Origin: CAZOEL01 sp964578835
GTDB taxonomy: Bacteria > Desulfobacterota > Syntrophobacteria > Syntrophobacterales > Syntrophobacteraceae
Length of the DNA: 64,000 nt
NCBI GenBank assembly: GCA_964578835.1
Contig: CAZOEL010000031.1
Coordinates: forward strand, 1 to 64,000
Direction of reading: 5' to 3'
Below are positions 18,001 through 24,304 of this stretch, piece after piece. Each line of letters begins with the position of its first letter. Positions within the stretch are counted from its first letter, which is position 1. The notes beneath the pieces were generated by a model. The model was not told where the DNA came from. It was given only the letters and a program-made list of their open reading frames with translations, and did no database searches. The position numbers and the translations under genes are program-made.

Positions 18001-20107
18001 TATCATCGGTCGTAAAGGGAAGCTTGGCAAAAGTTTCAGGCTTTTCAAGGCCTTTCTGCAGAGAGATGTCTATCATGCCGCTCGCCTGCGGGGCCGGCTT
18101 GCCATCGGGATAGACTGAGCGCACCTGCACATCGGCGTCTTTTGCGCCAGTCTGAGAGACGGGCTTGGAAAAACGAACGATGGGCTGGGCTTCCGAGAGA
18201 GTCGTGTAAATATTTTCTGTGAGTACTGCTTGAGAGCCCGCCCTGTCGACCGCCCTCAGCATGAGAGTGTAAATCCATTCTTCCTCTTTAGCCTGCGCCA
18301 TTTTGGGAATGCGAAATTCAAAAGCTGCCTCACCCGATTCCTCCATCTTCGGAGCGGAATCCCATGTGTTGGGCGCATTCCCGAGGGACAATGCCGCAAG
18401 CCTTTCTTCTACCGAGCTGTAGATCCTTTTCGGCTCTGTCAGCGCCGAAGTGGAGCGGATCTCTCCCTGATAATCCGATCCAGCGCTCAAACCTCCGCCC
18501 GCTTCCGCCACCCATTGAGGGGCCTCGAATTTCTTTCTATACAGAAAGACTTCGAATTTGACATCCCTGGGAGCCCCCCCGCTGTACCGTTTCGCCCTGA
18601 ACTTAACGCGAAAAGGCTCACCCGGCGCAACGGACGGGCTTCTTTCCACAAGCTCGAGATAGAAAACCGGTTTTACATAATCCCTGACGCGAAACTCGCC
18701 TCCATAGGGCTTACCGCCTATTTCAGCTATCAGGCGATAAAGCCCGGGAATCTGCAGATCGTCGAGATCAAGGCTTCCGCTGAAAGAGCCAAAGCTCGTC
18801 ACCGCCGCATCAGCATGAATATCCTCTGGAGCGCCATCGGAGCGCATCAGCATGATCTTGGCCTTGTTATCGGATAGCTTCGGGGTTTTTAGCTCCCCGT
18901 CTTCCTGCGCCCGCACGATGCCCTTGTAGAAAAAGGTCTCACCCGGCTTGAATATCGGGCGATCCGTAACGATAAAGACCGCGTCGTCGTTTGTCGCTGC
19001 AGGCAGAAAATCGGTATCAACCAGCGCCTGGCGTTTGTCTGTGGTCTCCGCTTTTATGACAAGCCTTCCATCGAGGACGCCTTCCTTGTTTGAAAAAAAA
19101 GTCTCTCCAAAAGTATTAGTCTTCTGGGGAAGCTCCATCCACTTCCCCCGCCCATCGCGAAAACTGACGGAAGCTTCTGAAACGGGATCAAGTTGACGAT
19201 TTATGACTCGAACCACGAGCTGTTCAGAGGACTGCTTCACCTGGACCGAAAGACTGCTAACCTGCATGAGGCATTGGGCCTCTGTCTTTCCTTGAACCGC
19301 CTGGACCAGGTAAACTCCATCGGGAAGAGGGTCCAGTGAAATCGAACGGATTTTGTACTCTTTTTCCTGCCATGCGGCGTCAGAGAACCACCAGCCGAGA
19401 TCGCGCATGTCTTTGCCGCCATGCTGGAGATCAAGGTAGTATTCCCGGACCATGGTAAAGCCGGACGGCGGAGCATGGATGATCTCTTCAGGCGGAGAGG
19501 CGACTTCTTCAGCCAGGGTGGGAAGAACGGATTCGTGAATAGCCGTCTTATTGAAAGACTTCCGGAATTCCAGATCGAGCATATTGCGGAAAGCCCGAAC
19601 CGGGGATTCCACCTTATTCAAACCCTTTACAAAGTAGTGCCCGGGATTCAGCTCTGTCGTCGGCTCTTCATAGCTTCGGCTGATCTGGAGCTGACCTTCG
19701 AGAAATTTCTCCAGGCTTGCCGGACGGAGCACGCGAAGCAGCATGGGCTGCGCCGAATTGCTGTAATCGAGCCTGATCACCGGATTTTCGTTATTTGAGA
19801 AGCTCTTTTCGACAGTGAGGTAGAAAGGACTTCCCGCATAGGCCTTCGACTGGGCAAAGGAGATAAGGGCTATGAGGGCCAGCAAAAACAATTTCGGGAA
19901 GGCGCTCAATGCGAGGGAATAAAAACTAAGCGCCTGCACAAAAGTTCTTTGAAATTTTGGGTCATCGTCATTCCGGCATGTTTTTAGCCGGAAGCCAGCC
20001 ACACATCCAATTTCCTGGATACCGGCTTTCGCCGGTATGACGATCTGAAATGTTGAGAAGCTTGTTCTAAGGCGCTTATCGAGATCTTTGCATGGGCTCG
20101 TTTTCAT
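15035..20107 (-). CDS. yfaS: Bacterial alpha-2-macroglobulin (YfaS type)
   Basis: A large envelope protein that traps proteases through an internal thioester. The open frame is 1690 residues and holds repeated macroglobulin beta-domains. A bait/MG region includes FWPHV-like GWFPHVVTD and VTEWLVTAIA. The thioester CTEQ lies in YPFGCTEQLVHG (Cys about 1178), followed by a helical TED domain. The start ATG overlaps the yfaA stop exactly (ATGA). The signal peptide, however, begins only near residue 60, because residues about 11-60 are encoded by a palindromic element (see 19927-20078). Removing 150 bp restores a conventional signal sequence in frame ending AYA-GSPFY. A GTG near 19943 could be an internal start. 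It acts with YfaQ, YfaA and YfaP/T. Confidence 0.9.
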   Translation of the reverse strand: MKTSPCKDLDKRLRTSFSTFQIVIPAKAGIQEIGCVAGFRLKTCRNDDDPKFQRTFVQALSFYSLALSAFPKLFLLALIALISFAQSKAYAGSPFYLTVEKSFSNNENPVIRLDYSNSAQPMLLRVLRPASLEKFLEGQLQISRSYEEPTTELNPGHYFVKGLNKVESPVRAFRNMLDLEFRKSFNKTAIHESVLPTLAEEVASPPEEIIHAPPSGFTMVREYYLDLQHGGKDMRDLGWWFSDAAWQEKEYKIRSISLDPLPDGVYLVQAVQGKTEAQCLMQVSSLSVQVKQSSEQLVVRVINRQLDPVSEASVSFRDGRGKWMELPQKTNTFGETFFSNKEGVLDGRLVIKAETTDKRQALVDTDFLPAATNDDAVFIVTDRPIFKPGETFFYKGIVRAQEDGELKTPKLSDNKAKIMLMRSDGAPEDIHADAAVTSFGSFSGSLDLDDLQIPGLYRLIAEIGGKPYGGEFRVRDYVKPVFYLELVERSPSVAPGEPFRVKFRAKRYSGGAPRDVKFEVFLYRKKFEAPQWVAEAGGGLSAGSDYQGEIRSTSALTEPKRIYSSVEERLAALSLGNAPNTWDSAPKMEESGEAAFEFRIPKMAQAKEEEWIYTLMLRAVDRAGSQAVLTENIYTTLSEAQPIVRFSKPVSQTGAKDADVQVRSVYPDGKPAPQASGMIDISLQKGLEKPETFAKLPFTTDDKGFSKLPLPELAKAGKLTAVATLETLGEKAMRRPAKSEPALMIVGGAQGDAVVANRDLELYTSSSILSPGEKAAVFALLPEGWGKSESGAIWETISGRKIFDVKPSSFKGRSRWLEVEARPEYGTGFYHTVTVPMKGGKYSEQTLGFRIVPLTKRLQIAVRPERSETEPLKPFKIDFEVKDSKGLPCPDTELVTTIVDRAVYAVQSELRPGVFDFFYPLPRLNLATFYSDELQGYGYADLLKKPNFKLGALKSQSKITKKSMRDTAGWFPHVVTDAQGRASITVDMPANVTEWLVTAIAADKAGRVGEITGGFRTVSDVAVEVMAPQFLRQGEEASILVKTTNQLPQDISLQAKVALSGEASLKEGMKEAQFTLEKNGEHLMPFVLEAKGEKGMATFNVALDSGGKARVGGAEEFEIPLKPAAMRQVFSGVQYKDALLTPLPEAGQIRELKIQVSSGLLGAALHAATALVSYPFGCTEQLVHGVIPNLVLMDLIKRAGITPEELGPLAQPLARAEKNASFGIKKIMQNQKTDGGFGLWPSDSSSSFPATLTALYALKIAVGLNVEGVTGSFDKGLEWISRRIEKGAPDQGGRALLGYELSRLAEIDAYPQPFEQQIAFVERVQKEAAPSLDDLIYALRIFVAFDGKDWFVFNEHFKDTPVKASLIGKLNKALESFDVEAYVKAVEKDAYFLSSFGFRFGAPYIVSSGLGVLQDLDALPAPLESKLKGVLLSLVRNGFWISTFDTAQVIFNSREILSKEASAHAEERKKRRISVRKSDGGELGALTPIPAGYAGFFSALGDLDDMRQLRLDGLAANEKAYCYIAVDVPYHAVRSESYGVEVARSLYRITASGKETLQPGQALRKGDIVVSEVRVKRAPIHDGRLLPSELLVIEDGIPSLARTVDNDEAYLADAGIQPKDDSYWSAVKETRRYPDKTVRIVRTSSNGETTAYQVWEAAFSGRAAVPPARAFDMYEESLEGNTEAQNIVSE
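19927..20078. repeat. Palindromic element inserted in the 5' end of yfaS, copy 2
   Basis: The outer ends are 9-bp perfect inverted repeats (19927-19935 and 20070-20078) that continue imperfectly inward. The core is an inverted repeat of the GTCATACCGG...CCGGTATCCAG kind, which translates here as the well-known artefact peptide IVIPAKAGIQ. TA flanks both sides. Counting one TA as a target duplication, the inserted length is exactly 150 bp, so the yfaS frame stays open through it. Confidence 0.8.
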
Positions 20108-21816
20108 CGTGACGCCCCCTGATTGATCGTGAATCCTTTGAGCTGCACGACTTTCGCTCCTGGCGTGGCGCTTCCCGCGTAAGCAAAGATGGGAAGATTG
20201 CTAAAAACTTTATCTCCATCCGCTCTCATGGCTTCCTTGGCTTTCTCGAACCGGAGCTTCCATTGAGGCTCAAATTCTCCGATATCTCCACTTCTCGCTC
20301 CACCGGCAAGGAAAAGCTCTCTCATACCCACTCCAGGATTCATGAACATGAAGAGCTGCGCCTTCTCGTGCTCTTTCTTTCCGGCGCCACGCTCCCAGTC
20401 GAGGACGCTGAGGGACTGGCCCGCACAGGACTCGCGCATGCGCGATAAAAGCAAAGGGGATGTTGCGGCAAGAAAAACGGAACCGCCGCCACACTCGCTC
20501 GTGAGCCCGGGATGCGCAAAATATTGTTTGAACTGCGTTGCCTTACCGGGATTGCCCTGAGAAGCGATTGCAATCCCCATGGATGAAACTTGATCCGCTT
20601 GTGACGATAAATCCCAAATCATCGCCACTCCCGCCTCATCCGGAGACTGCGCGGTCTGATCACGCGGCCCTTTTGTGGCAAGCCGTTGCCACTCTTCAAC
20701 GCTCATGTCGGCTGGCAGGAAAAAACTTGCGGCTACAGCGGCAAAGGCATCGTGCGGAATGGCGGCAAAAATTCCCTGGAAAATCTTCGCGCGTAAATGC
20801 CCCACGTATCTTCCACCGGGAAACTGCAGGATGCCGGGGTCATCCACGCCGAGAGCGATATGCGTTTCCCATTGAGGCTCGCCGGTCAGAAGAGCCGGAA
20901 TATTGTCGATAAAAGCATGCGCCCTGACAGTCGCCACCAGAGGGGCATCCGGAAGATTTTTTTCGGGAGCGGGAAGGCTCTCCAGCACGTTGATCAAAGC
21001 TTCCAGACCGTTAGCAAGGTAAGCCCTGTCTTCGTACTGAGTGAGGAAAAGCCGCTGCCGTCCAACCCTCATATCGAGAATCGGCTCGCTCAGTCCGGCT
21101 ATTCTGTAGCCGCTCCGGGCTAAAACGCGCCCGGCGACTGGCATTGCTTTGGAGAAAAATGGACACTCATCCCGAACAAAAGAAAAAACGAAGCCCTTCT
21201 TCCCATGCGCGGCATCATAATGCAGGACCGCATGCGCTTGAAGAGCCTCCCGGATCAATTGAGAGAGGAAAGCGCCCCTGAATCCTTCCAGTTGCAAATC
21301 TTCCGACCGGATTCCGGCAGCGTGAAGAGGGTCAATAAAAAGACCCTGCGCGAATTTCGTATTCAGAAGCTCTTTTATCCGCGCATTCTCTTCCAAAAGA
21401 GCAAGGACTTTCTTGGGATCCCGCACATAGATCGAAAGGCTTATTGGATGGCGAGTTACAAACCATGTCGCTCTTCTCGGACACTCATCGCCGGGCTGCC
21501 CAGAGAGAAGAACAGCTTCACGGCCATCGCCGCCTTCGAGCTCGGGACAACTGCCGGAGGACTCCGGAGCAGCCTTTCCCTCCGGCTTCTTAGGCTTGAG
21601 AGAGAACTTCGACTGCTCGGGAACAATGTTATTCCCTTCAATGTCTATGAATTGCAGATCGAGATCGAGTATGGGAAGATCGTTCCGCACGAAAGCCGAG
21701 AACGAAGCGGTATGAAGCTTCGAGCGCGCCAGGAAGACGAGCAGAGTTAAGAGGCCGATGCAAATAAGGGCCGCAACCAGGAGCTTACTTGATTTTTTGG
21801 CTTTAATCGATTCCAC
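20104..21816 (-). CDS. yfaA: YfaA-like protein (DUF2138), membrane anchored
   Basis: Second gene of the yfa operon, 570 residues from GTG 21816, which has a GGAG 7 nt upstream; a TTG at 21861 would add 15 residues. The first 35 residues carry one hydrophobic anchor (SSKLLVAALICIGLLTLLVF) and the rest looks periplasmic. I recognise the DUF2138 family from length and from segments such as WFVTRHPISLSIYVRDP and the operon position; E. coli YfaA is about 560 residues. The biochemical role is unknown. The gene starts inside the 3' end of yfaPT and its stop overlaps the yfaS start (ATGA), so translation is tightly coupled. Confidence 0.8.
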   Translation of the reverse strand: MESIKAKKSSKLLVAALICIGLLTLLVFLARSKLHTASFSAFVRNDLPILDLDLQFIDIEGNNIVPEQSKFSLKPKKPEGKAAPESSGSCPELEGGDGREAVLLSGQPGDECPRRATWFVTRHPISLSIYVRDPKKVLALLEENARIKELLNTKFAQGLFIDPLHAAGIRSEDLQLEGFRGAFLSQLIREALQAHAVLHYDAAHGKKGFVFSFVRDECPFFSKAMPVAGRVLARSGYRIAGLSEPILDMRVGRQRLFLTQYEDRAYLANGLEALINVLESLPAPEKNLPDAPLVATVRAHAFIDNIPALLTGEPQWETHIALGVDDPGILQFPGGRYVGHLRAKIFQGIFAAIPHDAFAAVAASFFLPADMSVEEWQRLATKGPRDQTAQSPDEAGVAMIWDLSSQADQVSSMGIAIASQGNPGKATQFKQYFAHPGLTSECGGGSVFLAATSPLLLSRMRESCAGQSLSVLDWERGAGKKEHEKAQLFMFMNPGVGMRELFLAGGARSGDIGEFEPQWKLRFEKAKEAMRADGDKVFSNLPIFAYAGSATPGAKVVQLKGFTINQGASR

Positions 21817-23297
21817 TCGTACACTCCAAGGAAGTGAGGGTTTTCCGTTTCGGGTATCCAAACGGGATCGGGGGACGCCAGCAGGTCATCCATTCGCACT
21901 ACTCGAATCTGGGCGGCGTCGCCTTGCGCCCCATTGTGATAAACGGCAAGAGGGGCTGGACGATTTTCGACGAAAATCATGAGATGATATGGCTGGTCGC
22001 TCTCGAGCGCTTTCTGGAATACAAGCAGATCGCCGTTCCGGGCAAGGCTCATGTCTCGGCACTTCTTCCTGAAATTGAAGCTCAACAACGTCTCTGCATC
22101 GGCGAAAGCGCCAAACTGCGGCAATCCATCACCGCTGAGCCCAGTCCGCCAGATTTGTGGGTAGAAGGGAAAAATCCTGCGCGACCTTTCCGAGAGCGCC
22201 GGGAGGTAAAGGGCTCCGGGAATTCCCAATCCTTTTTTCTGCCTGACAGTGCGCGTTTCCAGGGCTTCCCGGTAAGCAAAGCGCACCAGGCCTGCGCAAT
22301 CTCGTTGTTTTTCCTCCCATTGCGGGCTGATTTTCCGCGCTTGGAGGAGAGCGAGGCGGGTTACCGATTTGCGCAGAGAATCTTCGTCGGACGGCTCTAA
22401 AAAGGCGGACTCTTCATCGTCCGCCCCAAGCTTGGGCTCGTTCTTCTTGTATTCCGCAACTTCCGGGGGCATGTCGCTCTCAGGGTCCTGTCCCGGAACA
22501 AAAACCCTTACCGGTTGATTGTTCCCCCTGACGACAATATAAGCAAGCGTTTGAGTCTCCCCCGGCCGGGCCAGAGGGCTCCTGACCCGCTTCCGGCTTT
22601 CAGCGGGCAAGCCTTCATCGGATATGACGTCGAGATTCGCCAGGGTATGCTGAACGGCGCCCCCCGGCCAATAGTTGACATCCACTCGAAAAACGCCCAT
22701 CGGAGGCGCCGGGTGCGCATAGAGGTAAGGTCCATAGCCCGCAGAATCGAAAGAGCCGCCCTGTTCGTTCAGAAAGAAGATTCCGCCCGACGGGGAATTG
22801 GTCTTGGCCCAATAGACATGCGTTTTGTCCGGCTCGTAGATATGCAGGTCCGTATACGCGGAATCGGTGTCGCTGGTGAGAACAATCTTGAGAGGAATCG
22901 GGCTGATGACCGCTTCGACCGTAGCGGTTGCGCGGGCTGTTCCCGCTTTGTTCGCGCACTCCACAATAATGGAGTTCTTTCCTTTTGCTGCGGGAAACTT
23001 TCGCGAAAAAACGCCCTGAGACGCCCTGATGAAGTAGCGGACCCCGTTTATGTTTACGGTAACGGGATCGGCGGTCGGGTCAGAGCACTCGCCGCTCACA
23101 AGAAGCTGCATGCTCGTAGTCCAACCGCCTTCAGGCTTGGAGAGGGTCAGCACGGGAACCTGCTCACCCTCCCCGGCAATCGCCTTTCCACGCCGCGCCA
23201 AAGCGTCCGGGTCTTGGGATGAAGTCGCTAACGCCGCAGTCGCAAGCAAAGGAAAAGCGCAGACAAGCGAGAGAAGAACAGAATAAAGAGCCCTCAT
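21747..23297 (-). CDS. Fused YfaP-YfaT-like periplasmic protein (DUF2135 + DUF1175)
   Basis: First gene of the yfa operon, 516 residues with a signal peptide (about 1-24) and a GAGG ribosome site. The N-terminal half (about 45-260) matches DUF2135/YfaP: beta-rich with LTSDTDSAYTDLHIYEP and the VDVNYWPGG segment. The C-terminal half (about 310-516) matches DUF1175/YfaT and carries NlpC/P60-like signatures: Cys in RDCAGLVRFAY, GDLLVFQ, and His in PYHLMIF. In E. coli these are separate neighbouring genes; here they are one. The fusion supports a shared site of action in the periplasm with the macroglobulin. Peptidase activity of the C-terminal part is inference. Confidence 0.8.
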   Translation of the reverse strand: MRALYSVLLSLVCAFPLLATAALATSSQDPDALARRGKAIAGEGEQVPVLTLSKPEGGWTTSMQLLVSGECSDPTADPVTVNINGVRYFIRASQGVFSRKFPAAKGKNSIIVECANKAGTARATATVEAVISPIPLKIVLTSDTDSAYTDLHIYEPDKTHVYWAKTNSPSGGIFFLNEQGGSFDSAGYGPYLYAHPAPPMGVFRVDVNYWPGGAVQHTLANLDVISDEGLPAESRKRVRSPLARPGETQTLAYIVVRGNNQPVRVFVPGQDPESDMPPEVAEYKKNEPKLGADDEESAFLEPSDEDSLRKSVTRLALLQARKISPQWEEKQRDCAGLVRFAYREALETRTVRQKKGLGIPGALYLPALSERSRRIFPFYPQIWRTGLSGDGLPQFGAFADAETLLSFNFRKKCRDMSLARNGDLLVFQKALESDQPYHLMIFVENRPAPLAVYHNGAQGDAAQIRVVRMDDLLASPDPVWIPETENPHFLGVYEWNRLKPKNQVSSWLRPLFASAS

Positions 23298-23411
23298 AAT
23301 GAATCCCTCCTCTATCGAACAACTGTCTTGGTTTCGTACAGTTAAGCGATTCGAGGGAAGAATGCAAGAATTGAGTTAGGCTCTTTTATCGTTCCAACAA
23401 GAGACACACTT

Positions 23412-23621
23412 CTACTCGGCAGGAGCCTCAGGAACTTCGGACGCCTCGATGTAGCTGTCTCCATCGATAATCAGATCGGAAGGGTCTTTCTTCACATGAT
23501 TTAGGACCTGGTCTCCACGATCCAGGCAACAAACGCGATATCCCGCTTTTTCAAGGTAGTCCTTGAGGAGTCCGGAAATTTTTGCTTCATCTTCGACAAC
23601 AAGAATATTCCGTTCGCCCAT
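23412..23621 (-). pseudogene. Truncated response-regulator receiver domain
   Basis: The 69-residue frame starts like an OmpR/CheY receiver (NILVVEDEAKISGLLKDYLEK and GYRVCCLDRG) but breaks at the third strand. Where DLIILD with the phosphoacceptor Asp should follow, it reads DLIIDGDSYIEASEVPEAPAE and stops. The essential Asp, Thr/Ser and Lys positions are missing, so it cannot be a working receiver. It lies downstream of another damaged signalling fragment (24163-24267). Confidence 0.65.
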
Positions 23622-23739
23622 TCCTCTTTCGCCTCATTTTTCATAATCGCAGCTGTTGATCACAGGGACGGAATCTGGAAAAAATGCTCTAACTGAGGTC
23701 TGTTTTCCAGGATGACCGCCCCTGCCACATACACTCGCA

Positions 23740-24111
23740 TTACTCTCCAAGGTACCCTTCAACCTCTTTCAGGAAATTACTGAGATTAAACGGCTTGGTG
23801 ATAAAGCCGATGCATCCCGCCTGCAAGGCCTCTTCCTGGTCTTTCTTCATGGCGGATGCCGTCAAGGCGACTATCGGGATAGATGATATCGCGGGATCCG
23901 ACTTAATGAACCTGGCAGCCTCCAGCCCATCCATTCCAGGCAGTTGTCTATCCATCAAAATAAGATCCGGCAGTTGTTCTCGAGCCAGCTGGATGCCGGT
24001 TTCGGCGTCTTCGGCTTTCAGAATGCCATACCCCTTTATCTCCAGGATGGCCACAACAAGTTCAAGATTGAGCGGATTATCTTCAACAATGAGAACTGTC
24101 TTACTCTTCAT
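23740..24111 (-). CDS. Single-domain response regulator (CheY/DivK-like)
   Basis: A 123-residue stand-alone receiver starting at ATG 24111, with GGAG 8 nt upstream; the longer frame to 24312 runs into a kinase relic. All receiver landmarks are present: the acidic pair in LIVEDNP, phosphoacceptor Asp in LILMDRQLPGMDG, Thr in ALTASAM and Lys in ITKPF. The sequence is of the DivK/hybrid-kinase receiver type. It follows the hybrid kinase on the same strand after a 193-bp gap, so it may receive phosphate from the Hpt domain of that protein, which is inference. Confidence 0.88.
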   Translation of the reverse strand: MKSKTVLIVEDNPLNLELVVAILEIKGYGILKAEDAETGIQLAREQLPDLILMDRQLPGMDGLEAARFIKSDPAISSIPIVALTASAMKKDQEEALQAGCIGFITKPFNLSNFLKEVEGYLGE

Positions 24112-24162
24112 ATCGCCTACTCCTGCCAACTCCCTGCTCCAAGATTGACTCCGGATATTGGA

Positions 24163-24267
24163 ACTAAAAGTCGAAAAGTCAAGCCCTTTCCCTTCTCTCT
24201 CATCCCAATTCCTTCCACAGCGCAACTCTACAAATTCTCTGGTCAAGATCAGTTCAAAGCCCCTTCC
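24163..24267 (-). pseudogene. Relic of a histidine kinase ATPase domain
   Basis: The frame upstream of the response regulator reads GRGFELILTREFVELRCGRN followed by an EGKGLDFSTF segment. This aligns with the G2 box and C-terminal end of a normal histidine kinase (GLGLALTREFVELHGGRIWV...EGKGSTFTF), with key residues changed and nothing else of the kinase left. It is read as the decayed 3' end of a lost kinase gene that once preceded the regulator. Confidence 0.55.
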
Positions 24268-24304
24268 ATAATAATGGTCGTCGAGCAAGCGCGGGAAATC
24301 CACG

